Below, piece after piece: positions 52,128-59,701 of a DNA stretch of 64,000 nt. The stretch comes from Bacteroidota bacterium (GTDB lineage Bacteria > Bacteroidota > Bacteroidia > B-17B0 > Aurantibacillaceae): positions 49,112 through 113,111 of the forward strand of contig CAUJCR010000047.1 in assembly GCA_963169355.1 (NCBI GenBank), in the 5' to 3' direction. Position 1 is the first letter of the stretch. Every line of letters starts with the position of its first letter. Below the pieces are notes generated by a model. It made no database searches, was not told the origin of the DNA, and was given only the letters and a program-made list of their open reading frames with translations. Position numbers and translations under genes: made by a program.

Positions 52128-52760
52128 GTGAAATTAGTTGTTATTACGCCATCTCGAAAAAATGAAAATGAAATAGAAAATGTTATCAAGATGTTTGAAG
52201 CAGGGCTAGGCACGTTACACGTCCGGAAAACACATTTCTCTACCCGAGAACTTGAAGAATATATTAAAGCTATACCTGCTCATTTTCATAACCGCATTGT
52301 GATACATTCTCATCATAAATTAGCTTTAAAATATAACTTAAAAGGTTTTCATTTTACATCTACTCATCTTAAAAAGAAATTAAAATTATGGTGGAACACC
52401 AAAATGATTTACATTAGAAAGCCTAACCTTATTAGAAGTATATCCTACAAAAGAGTAAGCGATGTGTACTTACCAGAAAAAGTAAAAACAGATTATTGTT
52501 TTTTGGGCACTATGTTTCATAACCTTTCTGGTGAGTTGTATAGTGGTTTTTATCCCGAAACAGTGAAAGCAGTTATAGAAAAATCGGGAAGAAAAATTAT
52601 GGCAAGAGGCGGTGTAAACGAAAAAAGTATTGAACTTGCTCATCAACTTGGTTTTTATGGCGTTGCGCTTTACGGTCATATTTGGAAAGGTGAAAGTCCT
52701 TTTGATAGATATATTTCATTTGTAAGATTTTGCGCCGAAAAAAATATCCCAATTGAATAA
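52128..52760 (+). CDS. ThiE/TenI-like protein
   Basis: 210-residue TIM barrel similar to thiamine-phosphate synthase: LHVRKTHFSTRELEEYI, RIVIHSHHKLALKYNLKGFHFT and MARGGVNEKSIELA. The GP-x-x-x-T-x-T-K diphosphate-binding segment of true ThiE is replaced by LGTMFHNLSGELYSGF, so it may be TenI-like or have altered activity. GTG start at 52128. The last A of its stop is shared with the pnuC ATG. The PnuC/NadR neighbours point to vitamin salvage. Confidence 0.75.
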   Translation: MKLVVITPSRKNENEIENVIKMFEAGLGTLHVRKTHFSTRELEEYIKAIPAHFHNRIVIHSHHKLALKYNLKGFHFTSTHLKKKLKLWWNTKMIYIRKPNLIRSISYKRVSDVYLPEKVKTDYCFLGTMFHNLSGELYSGFYPETVKAVIEKSGRKIMARGGVNEKSIELAHQLGFYGVALYGHIWKGESPFDRYISFVRFCAEKNIPIE

Positions 52761-53308
52761 TGGCTATTTGGGATTGGATAGCATTAATAACCGGAATACT
52801 TGGCGTACTACTCACCATTCGCCAAAATATTTGGTGTTGGCCTATGGCGCTCATAGCAGTTGTTATTTCCATTGTAGCGTTTTATAAGGCTAGATTATTT
52901 GGCGATATGTTTTTAAATGTTTTTTATTTTTTTAGTGGTGTATATGGCTGGTATTATTGGCATCAAAAAAAAGAGGAAGAATTTAACGTAACGCACGTTC
53001 CAAGAAAACAAATTTGGATTTTAGTAGTGATGACCATTATTCAAATAGTGGTTTATTATTACATTTTACATTATTTTAAATCCGACCAAATAATATATGA
53101 TGCCATCTTAACGGCCTGTAGTTTTACTTGTACCTATATGATGGTAAAAAAATGGGTAGAAAATTGGATTTTTTGGTTATTGATTGATAGTGCATACGTA
53201 GGTTTATACTTTATAAAAGATATGCCTACTTACGCTCTATTATATGCTTTTTATAGTTTAATGGTAATATACGGTTATTGGCAATGGAAAAAACAAATCA
53301 ACGCATAA
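52760..53308 (+). CDS. pnuC: Nicotinamide riboside transporter PnuC
   Basis: Inner-membrane transporter of about seven helices, 182 residues, taking up nicotinamide riboside (or a related vitamin). It shows LITGILGVLLTIRQNIWCWPMALIA, the family's NVFYFFSGVYGWYYWHQK motif (the W-x-x-W region that faces the substrate) and a C-terminal FYSLMVIYGYWQWKK. It overlaps the NadR-like kinase gene, which traps NR by phosphorylation. Some PnuC relatives carry thiamine (PnuT); with a ThiE-like gene upstream that alternative is not excluded, but the kinase favours NR. Confidence 0.9.
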   Translation: MAIWDWIALITGILGVLLTIRQNIWCWPMALIAVVISIVAFYKARLFGDMFLNVFYFFSGVYGWYYWHQKKEEEFNVTHVPRKQIWILVVMTIIQIVVYYYILHYFKSDQIIYDAILTACSFTCTYMMVKKWVENWIFWLLIDSAYVGLYFIKDMPTYALLYAFYSLMVIYGYWQWKKQINA

Positions 53309-53826
53309 AAAAAATTGCCATTATTGGTGCTGAAAGCACTGGAAAAACAGATATGTGTGCCATGCTTGCTAAGCATTACAATACGGTATTTGTACCCGAA
53401 TATGCCCGTGAATATTTTAACAAACATGACATCTTAAATTATTCATTAAACGATTTAATAACCATTGCAAAACAACAATTAGCTAACGAACAAAGCATGC
53501 TTACTAAAGCGCAAAGATTTTTATTTTGTGACACCACATTAATTACCATAAAAATATGGGCGCAGCATCGTTTTAATGAAGTGCCAAAATTTATTAACGA
53601 TAATATTAGAGCTGAAGATTATGATTATTATTTATTATCAAATAATGACATAGAATGGGTAAAAGACCCACAACGCTTTGATGAAGACATTAGAGATTAT
53701 TTGTTTGACTTAAATGAACAAGCACTTCAACAACTCCAAGTGAACTACCATATTTTGAGTGATGTTGGTAATCAACGTTTCCTCAATGCCATACAGTTAA
53801 TTGACCATTATTTTTCTACCATTTAA
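53284..53826 (+). CDS. nadR: NadR-like nicotinamide riboside kinase
   Basis: 180-residue ATPase corresponding to the C-terminal kinase domain of NadR. P-loop AIIGAESTGKTDMCAMLA (about 14-31), VPEYAREYF, a DTTLITIKIW motif and RFDEDIRDYL. It phosphorylates nicotinamide riboside to NMN. The N-terminal adenylyltransferase/regulatory domains of full NadR are absent, which is usual when paired with PnuC in Bacteroidota. ATG 53284 is chosen over TTG 53278. It overlaps pnuC by 25 bases and converges with the hydrolase gene (11 bases shared). Confidence 0.9.
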   Translation: MEKTNQRIKKIAIIGAESTGKTDMCAMLAKHYNTVFVPEYAREYFNKHDILNYSLNDLITIAKQQLANEQSMLTKAQRFLFCDTTLITIKIWAQHRFNEVPKFINDNIRAEDYDYYLLSNNDIEWVKDPQRFDEDIRDYLFDLNEQALQQLQVNYHILSDVGNQRFLNAIQLIDHYFSTI

Positions 53827-54586
53827 TGAATTGCGAAACGGCATTAAAAAACTCGTTTGGCTTTTCGGCATGTACCCAGTGCCCGCTGTCTTGAATGGTA
53901 ACTAATTGTGCATTTATAAATTGCTGTTGGATGTTTTCCCAATCGCTATCAGTTATATAATTTGATTTTTCGCCACGAATAAACAAGGTTGGTGTATTTG
54001 ACAAAAGCGTGGGCACTGCCACACCCACATTTGAATAGTTACTGGAAATGGTTTTCAAATTAAAACGCCAATCCATTTGCTTTGGTTCAACATCTTTCCA
54101 ATAAATATTTTTTAATAAAAATTGTTTGGTGCCAAAATCAGAGATGTACTGATTCATAACTGCTTCGGCTTCTTTGCGTTGTGTAATTACCGAAAAATCA
54201 ACTGCGTGTAATGCTTTTAATACCGCATCATGATGGGCTTCGTAAGCTTTGGGCGCAATATCTGCAATTATTAATTGATGTGCTACCTTTGGGAATAATG
54301 CTTCAAAAAACATGACGGTTTTTCCACCCATGCTGTGCCCTAGCAACACACAGTTGTGTAATTGATGCGTTTCAATAAATTCCATTAAATCTTTAGCCAT
54401 TGCCTCATAAGTCCACTCATCGCTATGTGGCGATAAACCATGATTTCGTTGGTCAATGGTAAAAACATGTAGTTGTTGTTCGGCAAGACGTTTGGCTAAA
54501 GTATTCCAGTTATCACTTTGGCCAAAGAGCCCATGTAAAATAATTAAAGGACGACCAGCACCAAACTCTCGATAAGCAAGTTTCAT
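53816..54586 (-). CDS. Alpha/beta hydrolase (YbfF-like esterase)
   Basis: 256-residue soluble alpha/beta hydrolase. Conserved points: ILHGLFGQSDNWNTLA (oxyanion HG), DQRNHGLSPH, nucleophile elbow GHSMGGK, late Asp in LFIRGEKSNYI region and His in SGHWVHAEKP. The layout matches YbfF-type esterases acting on small acyl or thioester substrates. Lies 7 bases downstream of cinA, same strand. Confidence 0.88.
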   Translation of the reverse strand: MKLAYREFGAGRPLIILHGLFGQSDNWNTLAKRLAEQQLHVFTIDQRNHGLSPHSDEWTYEAMAKDLMEFIETHQLHNCVLLGHSMGGKTVMFFEALFPKVAHQLIIADIAPKAYEAHHDAVLKALHAVDFSVITQRKEAEAVMNQYISDFGTKQFLLKNIYWKDVEPKQMDWRFNLKTISSNYSNVGVAVPTLLSNTPTLFIRGEKSNYITDSDWENIQQQFINAQLVTIQDSGHWVHAEKPNEFFNAVSQFIKW

Positions 54587-54593
54587 AAAGCGT

Positions 54594-55859
54594 TTATTGT
54601 TCTATATTTAAAATTAATTTTCTTAGCATGTTTAAGGCTGTGATAGCACTCATGTGGATATTTCTCTGACGGTTATCACCAAATATAAATTGTTTTGAAA
54701 CAATGTTTTGATGATAAGCAACTGCAATCCAAACAGTGCCCACAGGCTTATCTGGCGTGCCGCCCGAAGGCCCAGCAATTCCAGAAACTGCAATGGAAAC
54801 ATCAGCCTTAAAGACACTAAGCAACTCAGCTGCCATTGCCTCCACACAAGCCTGACTTACGGCTCCGTATTTTTCAAAAATTGATTGATTTACTTGTAAC
54901 AATTGATGTTTAAACTCATTATGGTATGGCACGATACAACCATTATAGTAAGCCGAACTTCCAGCCACACTGGTTATTAGATGCGAAATATATCCGCCCG
55001 TACAACTTTCTGCAAGGGCTAGTTTCAATTTTTTTTCTAATAATAATTCGCCTACAATATTTTCTAGCTTTGGTTGCTCCTTTCCGTATTCTTCATAACC
55101 ATAAATGTATTTTTGAATGAGTGGTAAAACATTTTTAACCTCATTTTCAACTTTGTTTTTTAATGCCGTTTCATCATCGCCTTGCGCACTTAGGCGCAAC
55201 CTTACCACGCCAGGCGAAGGCAAATACGCTAAAGAAATATTTTGACTAGCTAAATTATCTTCCCAATCACTTACTATTTCAGCCAACACACTTTCACCAA
55301 TACCTTGAGTAAGTACTGTTTTATGATAAATAAATGGCAACTTATAGCGCTTTTTTATTTCAGGAATAATATCATGGCTTACCATGGCTTTCATTTCGTA
55401 AGGCACGCCCGGCATCGACACAAACACTGTACCTCCTTTTTCCATCCACATGCCAGGAGCGGTTCCATTTTTATTTCTAATTACAAAACATCCATTTGGT
55501 ACTTCGGCTTGTTTTTTATTAATATCAGAAACCGTTTTATTTCGTTTGGCAAAAAAATCGGTAACATCCAATAACACCTCGTTATTAAGTATTAGGTTGG
55601 TTTCAAAAAACTCACAAAATACTTGTTTGGTAATATCATCTTTTGTGGGGCCAAGTCCACCAGTAATGAGTACAATATCGGCACGTTGTTGAGCATCTGA
55701 AAAAGCTTGTAAAATAGCTTTTCTATCATCTCCAATAGAGGTAATTTGAATCACCTCCACTCCAATTAAATTTAATTCTTGCGCTAACCACACCGAATTA
55801 GTGTTTGTTATTTGACCAATTAAAATTTCGTTACCAATTGTTAAAAGTTCAGCTTTCAT
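54594..55859 (-). CDS. cinA: CinA family nicotinamide-nucleotide amidohydrolase / competence-damage protein
   Basis: 421 residues from ATG 55859, which begins the conserved KAELLTIGNEILIGQI; the upstream in-frame extension is not conserved. The N-terminal MoCF-type domain (1-170) carries TGGLGPTKDDITK and a COG1058 pattern for ADP-ribose pyrophosphatase. The C-terminal CinA domain (about 260-415) has LALAESCTGGYISHLIT, with the catalytic Ser/Lys region of NMN deamidase, and SGIAGPSGGTPDKPVGTVW. It fits with the adjacent PnuC/NadR NAD-salvage genes. Confidence 0.93.
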   Translation of the reverse strand: MKAELLTIGNEILIGQITNTNSVWLAQELNLIGVEVIQITSIGDDRKAILQAFSDAQQRADIVLITGGLGPTKDDITKQVFCEFFETNLILNNEVLLDVTDFFAKRNKTVSDINKKQAEVPNGCFVIRNKNGTAPGMWMEKGGTVFVSMPGVPYEMKAMVSHDIIPEIKKRYKLPFIYHKTVLTQGIGESVLAEIVSDWEDNLASQNISLAYLPSPGVVRLRLSAQGDDETALKNKVENEVKNVLPLIQKYIYGYEEYGKEQPKLENIVGELLLEKKLKLALAESCTGGYISHLITSVAGSSAYYNGCIVPYHNEFKHQLLQVNQSIFEKYGAVSQACVEAMAAELLSVFKADVSIAVSGIAGPSGGTPDKPVGTVWIAVAYHQNIVSKQFIFGDNRQRNIHMSAITALNMLRKLILNIEQ

Positions 55860-56001
55860 AACATTGAAAGTATAAATTATCTTTATATTTAACCCTACAA
55901 ATTTACAGGAACTTATTGGTAATTGCTTGATATTACCCATTTAATTTCAAACATTATAAATAAGAGATTATTTTATAAAAACATCAATAATTAAAAAGAC
56001 T

Positions 56002-56757
56002 ATGAAACAAATTTTATTAAGTATAGCAGCAGGTTCGTTTGCACTAATCATTTCGGGATGTGATGCGAAAACACAAGAAGCATTAATTAAAACAGGTGGA
56101 GAAATATTAACTGCTGCTGTAAACGGAACCAATACTCCATCATCGGCACTTACTAATGGCGACGTAATTAAAGGGCTTAAAGAAGCTTTATCGGTTGGAA
56201 CAAACAACTCTGTTGGCTTAACCTCAAAAGTTGATGGCTTTTTAAAAAATCCTTTAATCTTTATTCCATTTCCAAGCGAAGCACAAGCCGTGAAAGAAAA
56301 ATTAAGTGCACTTGGTATGCAACAACAAATCACAAATTTTGAAACCTCATTAAACAGAGCTGCTGAAGAAGCTGCAAAAACTGCTGCTCCTATTTTTTTA
56401 AATGCAATTACTAATATGTCTATTAGCGATGGTTTTGCAATTTTAAATGGCAACGATACAGCAGCTACTCATTTTTTAAGAGAAAAAACTTACGCTTCAC
56501 TTCACCAATCATTTATGCCTACAGTAACCGATGCTATTAACAAAGTTCAAGTTACATCATATTGGTCGCCATTAATTTCTACATACAACAAAATTCCTGG
56601 TGTTCAAAAATTAAATCCTAATTTGAATGAGTATGTAACCAACAAAGCCATTAATGGTTTAATGCTTATGATTTCGAAAGAGGAAACCAAAATTAGAAAA
56701 GACCCTGCAGCACGTGTTACCGAAATTTTAAAGAAAGTATTTGGTAGTAAATCTTAA
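56002..56757 (+). CDS. DUF4197 family lipoprotein
   Basis: 251 residues. The N-terminus is a lipoprotein signal (LLSIAAGSFALIISGCDAK, lipobox SGC with Cys near residue 20). The mature part matches DUF4197: DVIKGLKEALSVGTNNSV, FPSEAQAVKEKL, LNRAAEEAAKTAAPIFLNAI and a C-terminal MLMISKEETKIRKDPAARVT. Function unknown; members are periplasmic helical proteins. The reverse-strand frame across the same bases is a composition artefact. Confidence 0.85.
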   Translation: MKQILLSIAAGSFALIISGCDAKTQEALIKTGGEILTAAVNGTNTPSSALTNGDVIKGLKEALSVGTNNSVGLTSKVDGFLKNPLIFIPFPSEAQAVKEKLSALGMQQQITNFETSLNRAAEEAAKTAAPIFLNAITNMSISDGFAILNGNDTAATHFLREKTYASLHQSFMPTVTDAINKVQVTSYWSPLISTYNKIPGVQKLNPNLNEYVTNKAINGLMLMISKEETKIRKDPAARVTEILKKVFGSKS

Positions 56758-56810
56758 ACCAAGATGATGCCTTAGCAATTTTAAGATGAGCTAACATCAC
56801 TGCAAAATGA

Positions 56811-56975
56811 AAAAAATGGTTGCATAGCATTGCCATTCATTTACTTGAAAGTGGAACTGACTTAAGCTATATACAAGAATTATTAGGACATAATAGTAGT
56901 AAAACAACTGAAATTTATACTCATGTAAGCAATAAAGCACTACAAAATATTGTTTCTCCATTTGATACATTATAG
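56811..56975 (+). pseudogene. Tyrosine recombinase (XerC/D-like) C-terminal remnant
   Basis: About 54 codons after an in-frame stop encode [21 protein letters not shown], then [19 protein letters not shown] and a stop. This is the C-terminal third of a XerC/D-type integrase including the H-x-x-(R/S) region, the GH box and the nucleophilic Tyr in EIYTHV. The usual LRHSFATH has become LHSIAIH, and the upstream part is absent, so it is a relic. It marks the start of the accessory zone at 56.8-58.5 kb. Confidence 0.8.
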
Positions 56976-57008
56976 AATAAATGATATATTTGTTATACGA
57001 TAAAAATC

Positions 57009-57043
57009 TTCGGTTAGCTAGCTAAAATTGGAAGCTAACCGAA
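57009..57043. repeat. Strong inverted repeat TTCGGTTAGCT/AGCTAACCGAA
   Basis: A perfect 11-bp stem with a 13-base loop between the integrase remnant and the first cassette-like unit. The rest of 56976-57065 has no gene. Could be a terminator-like or recombination-associated hairpin. Confidence 0.6.
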
Positions 57044-57065
57044 AGTTTGTATCGGGTATAAAGAA

Positions 57066-57603
57066 GTTAGTGGCAAGGCTATGAGGACAAACGAAATGAC
57101 ATCGACAAGTAAAATGACAAATAAGAAACTCATTAAAACCACTGGGACAATTTTAGTTAACAAAAAGGCCGAAAGGGTTTTTGACTTCTTTGCTAATCCA
57201 AGCAACGACAATTTGTGGCGGACAGAAATAAATACATCAACACTTAATGGAGAATTCCAATTAGGCGTGACTATTTCGGAATATTCTTATTTGTCAAAGA
57301 AAGTTCCTAACAATTTGATAGAACTAACGTGTGTTCAATTTGAAAAAAACAAACTTGCAATTTTTGAAACACATGACAACGCTCAATTTCACATAAGAAG
57401 TCAACGACAAGTAAAAACTATTTCGGAAAACATCACAGAAATTACTTACACTCTTGACTTTGACATTGGCCTTGTAAAACATGCTTTGGGTTTTGCTTTG
57501 CCAAAATTTATTGTTTCATTAAAAGCGGACAGTGATATAAAAAAATATTTACAACAACTAAAAACAAAACTTGAGAACGATTGACAAAAGCCCAGCCACT
57601 AAC
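57066..57603. other. Cassette-like unit 1 (SRPBCC gene bounded by inverted repeats)
   Basis: The left boundary GTTAGTGGCAAGGCT (57066-57080) abuts the ATG; the right boundary AGCCCAGCCACTAAC (57589-57603) follows 4 bases after the stop codon. They are inverted copies with two mismatches, and the outer nine bases are perfect. A single promoter-poor gene tightly enclosed by such ends looks like a mobile gene cassette. A related unit follows at 57801. Confidence 0.5.
57081..57584 (+). CDS. SRPBCC-fold protein (polyketide cyclase/START-like)
   Basis: 167 residues with a helix-grip pattern: KTTGTILVNKKAERVFDFFANPSNDNLWR (typical first strand-helix), FQLGVTISEYSYL, IRSQRQVKTIS and a long C-terminal helix FIVSLKADSDIKKYLQQLKT. 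The family binds hydrophobic ligands; the ligand here is unknown. ATG 57081 lies directly after the left cassette boundary; ATG 57096 is an alternative. Codon use is somewhat different from neighbours, with more GAC/AAC. Confidence 0.75.
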   Translation: MRTNEMTSTSKMTNKKLIKTTGTILVNKKAERVFDFFANPSNDNLWRTEINTSTLNGEFQLGVTISEYSYLSKKVPNNLIELTCVQFEKNKLAIFETHDNAQFHIRSQRQVKTISENITEITYTLDFDIGLVKHALGFALPKFIVSLKADSDIKKYLQQLKTKLEND

Positions 57604-57635
57604 ATATAGGGATTAAACGAAGCTCTGCTTCGATT
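57599..57635. repeat. 37-base direct repeat, copy 1, with hairpin
   Basis: Identical over 37 bases to 58460-58496 (starting CTAACATATAGGGATTAAAC). It contains CGAAGC-tct-GCTTCG, and in this copy the stem extends outward: GGATTAAA pairs with TTTAATCC up to 57641. Both copies follow the 3' end of a gene. Further bases to 57800 carry CTGCC-ttt-GGCAG and no gene. Confidence 0.9.
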
Positions 57636-57876
57636 TAATCCTTTGCCTGTCTGCCTTTGGCAGGTTGAATGAAGCTTCTGGAGCCTTGAGTAAAAATTTC
57701 TTATGGGGTTTTAATATTTTTCTACATGTTGTAGCAGATGTTTGGGGAGCTTACAAAAACAGCTTGTGTTAATGAAGATGAGTTTTTTCACAGGCTGACT
57801 TTAGTGGCTATGGCTATAACGATAGAAACCTAACCGTAATTTGGAAAAGTTCTTACTTTTTCGTAATTTTAGACTT

Positions 57877-58122
57877 ATGAAATCATCAACCTTACAATTA
57901 AGAAAAATCAGCCTTATAGAGTACCTTCTAGGTATTCAGGACGAAAAACTATTCGCAAAAGTTGAATCAAATATATATAAAAGCATTAAATCAGTTAAGC
58001 CTAGCGACATCGTTTTTACTAAAGACGAATTAGTTGAACGCGCTGAATTTTCCAATAAACAAATAAAAAAGGGACACGTTTTAAACCAAAAAGACCTAGA
58101 AAATCAATCTAAAAACTGGTAG
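57877..58122 (+). CDS. Antitoxin-like protein of a ParE-type module
   Basis: 81 residues from ATG 57877; the longer TTG version adds a leader not needed for the domain. The protein has two helices (LIEYLLGIQDEKLFAKVESNI) and a C-terminal charged region with FTKDELVERAEFSNKQIKKG. This looks like Bacteroidota antitoxins that precede RelE/ParE genes. It lies 18 bases upstream of the toxin. No DNA-binding motif can be firmly recognised; identity is by pairing and size. Confidence 0.65.
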   Translation: MKSSTLQLRKISLIEYLLGIQDEKLFAKVESNIYKSIKSVKPSDIVFTKDELVERAEFSNKQIKKGHVLNQKDLENQSKNW

Positions 58123-58140
58123 ACTTAATTTTCCCTATTC

Positions 58141-58449
58141 ATGAGACAGGTTATCTGGACCAACTTCGCTATTTCAGAACTCAAAAACATCTTTCTTTAT
58201 TATCGCATGGTTGCTAGCGACAAAGTTGCAGATAAAATAAGAAAATCAATTTTCGATTCAACAAGACTTCTATGTAAACGACCGTTCACTGGCGCCGTCG
58301 AAGAAAATCTGCTAGACTTAAAACAAGAACATCGCTATCTCGTTGTTGACAATTACAAAATAATTTACAGAGTCACGCCATCCTCAATTTATATTACAGA
58401 TATTTTTGACTGTAGACAAGATCCGTTGAAAATGAAAAAACGTAATTAA
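58141..58449 (+). CDS. RelE/ParE-family toxin
   Basis: 102 residues with the ParE fold pattern: VIWTNFAISELKNIFLYYRMVA, the conserved F-I-R-S-like helix (KIRKSIFDSTRLLCKRPFTGA), EHRYLVVDNYKIIYRV (core strands with the conserved R-x-L-V...Y-K-I-x-Y) and TDIFDCRQDP. ParE toxins act on gyrase, RelE on ribosome-bound mRNA; this sequence looks closer to ParE. Paired with the upstream antitoxin-like gene. Confidence 0.88.
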   Translation: MRQVIWTNFAISELKNIFLYYRMVASDKVADKIRKSIFDSTRLLCKRPFTGAVEENLLDLKQEHRYLVVDNYKIIYRVTPSSIYITDIFDCRQDPLKMKKRN

Positions 58450-58459
58450 TTCCCAGTTG

Positions 58460-58496
58460 CTAACATATAGGGATTAAACGAAGCTCTGCTTCGATT
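58460..58496. repeat. 37-base direct repeat, copy 2
   Basis: Identical to 57599-57635 but followed by ATGGGG instead of the TTTAATCC arm, so the outer stem is lost here. It lies 10 bases after the toxin stop codon. Confidence 0.9.
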
Positions 58497-58572
58497 ATGG
58501 GGTCTTGGACTAGAACAGTATTAACTCACACTACCAATTTCTAGTACACAATTTACGATAGTTCAGAAACTT

Positions 58573-59379
58573 TTATTTCAAGCTCAATTCTTTTGCTCTT
58601 TGCTCTGCTTTGGTAAGGGCTTTAATAATTGTTTCTCCTAGCGCATTTTCCTTAAAGCAATTTAAAGCAGCTTCGGTTGTACCTCCTTTTGAGGATACCG
58701 AAGTGATGTATTCATCTAAAGATTTTTGTCCGTTATTAATCAATTGAAATGCTCCTAACATAGTTTGTTTAACCAGTATCGAAGCAATATGTTCTTCAAT
58801 TCCCATTTTTACACCTGCCTCAATCATGTATTTCATAAAATAAAAGAAATAAGCTGGCCCACTACCACTCAATGCGGTAACAGCATTAAGCTGTTGTTCA
58901 TCTTTTAAATACAAGGTACGCCCAGTTGTAGATAATAAATTTTCAATCAGCATCATATCATTTACGTTCACTTGTGGCGATGCACAATACGCCGTCATTC
59001 CCATACTAATTTCAACTGGTAGATTAGGCATGGCTCTTACAATTTGTTGATGATTTAAAAGAGATTGAATGAGAGCCATTTCTGTACCTGCCATAATAGA
59101 AAGAATCATACTCGTTGGGTTTATCACACGCTTAAGCGTTTCAGCTAATTCTTTAAAATCTTGTGGTTTTACCGCTAAGATAATAATATTACAATGCTTA
59201 ATTTCATCGGCATTGCTAGTTACTACCTTCCCAATATTTAAAGCTGTTAAAGTGTTTTGGCGTTGTTCGTTTTTCTCAACTAACAGTAAATTTTCTTTAG
59301 TTACAATTTTATATCTTAAAAATGAGTTGGCATAAATTAAGCCCATATTTCCACATCCTATAATTGCTATTTTATTCAT
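58573..59379 (-). CDS. proC: Pyrroline-5-carboxylate reductase
   Basis: Final step of proline synthesis, NAD(P)H-dependent. 268 residues: IAIIGCGNMGLIYANSFL (dinucleotide-binding), ILAVKPQDF, SIMAGTEMA, VRAMPNLPVEISMGMTAY, ALSGSGPAYFFYFM, and the signature VSSKGGTTEAALNCF. Complete. It is preceded 10 bases upstream by a small gene on the same strand. Confidence 0.96.
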   Translation of the reverse strand: MNKIAIIGCGNMGLIYANSFLRYKIVTKENLLLVEKNEQRQNTLTALNIGKVVTSNADEIKHCNIIILAVKPQDFKELAETLKRVINPTSMILSIMAGTEMALIQSLLNHQQIVRAMPNLPVEISMGMTAYCASPQVNVNDMMLIENLLSTTGRTLYLKDEQQLNAVTALSGSGPAYFFYFMKYMIEAGVKMGIEEHIASILVKQTMLGAFQLINNGQKSLDEYITSVSSKGGTTEAALNCFKENALGETIIKALTKAEQRAKELSLK

Positions 59380-59389
59380 ATCGTTTTGC

Positions 59390-59626
59390 CTATTTATTTT
59401 TTAATTGTTTTAATAATCGCTCAAATTCTTCACTTGATGAAAGTTCGGCACACTGCGAGTCGTGTAGTAAATCTTGTATTAAGTTTCTATCGGGTAATAT
59501 TTTAGCCACAAAAATATGATGAACTAATTGAGTGCCTATAAAACTAAGTTCTTCAAATTCTGATGCTGATGTGATTTTAAAAAAATGTTTGTTGTTACTA
59601 TATTTTCTATACTGAGGATATTCCAT
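59390..59626 (-). CDS. Small protein of unknown function upstream of proC
   Basis: 78 residues, charged and soluble: YPQYRKYSNNKHFFKITSAS, EFEELSFIGTQLVHHIFVAK, ILPDRNLIQDLLH. No recognised domain, signal peptide or cysteine motif. It is likely a real gene because its spacing to proC (10 bases) and its codon use resemble the neighbours, and similar small proteins of this kind occur in Bacteroidota. Function unknown. Confidence 0.55.
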   Translation of the reverse strand: MEYPQYRKYSNNKHFFKITSASEFEELSFIGTQLVHHIFVAKILPDRNLIQDLLHDSQCAELSSSEEFERLLKQLKNK

Positions 59627-59660
59627 ATTTATAAAGTTTATACCAAATGTTACTATAAAA

Positions 59661-59689
59661 AAAACGCTCCGAACTAAGCGGAGCGTTTT
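59661..59689 (-). terminator. Rho-independent terminator of the DUF2723 gene
   Basis: AAAACGCTCCG and CGGAGCGTTTT form a perfect 11-bp stem with a 7-base loop, 13 bases beyond the stop of the large membrane protein on the minus strand. Confidence 0.9.
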
Positions 59690-59701
59690 ACATTTTTTTG
59701 G

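Larger units (their letters stand above)
57801..58496. other. Cassette-like unit 2 (toxin-antitoxin pair)
   Basis: The left edge TTAGTGGCTATGGCTAT closely resembles the left edge of unit 1 (TTAGTGGCAAGGCTAT). The right edge CCCAGTTGCTAACATATAG resembles the unit 1 right edge (CCCAGCCACTAACATATAG) and continues into the shared 37-base repeat. Two adjacent units carrying different genes but matching ends suggest a common insertion mechanism. Confidence 0.45.

Noticed and set aside
55968..56453. 161-codon minus-strand frame across the DUF4197 gene
   Set aside because: It is a shadow of the clear lipoprotein gene on the plus strand and has low-complexity Ala/Phe/Ser composition.
57066..58496. 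Canonical integron attC sites
   Set aside because: The GTTAGTG and CACTAAC cores do not fit the GTTRRRY/RYYYAAC consensus, and no integron integrase is present, so I report only cassette-like units.
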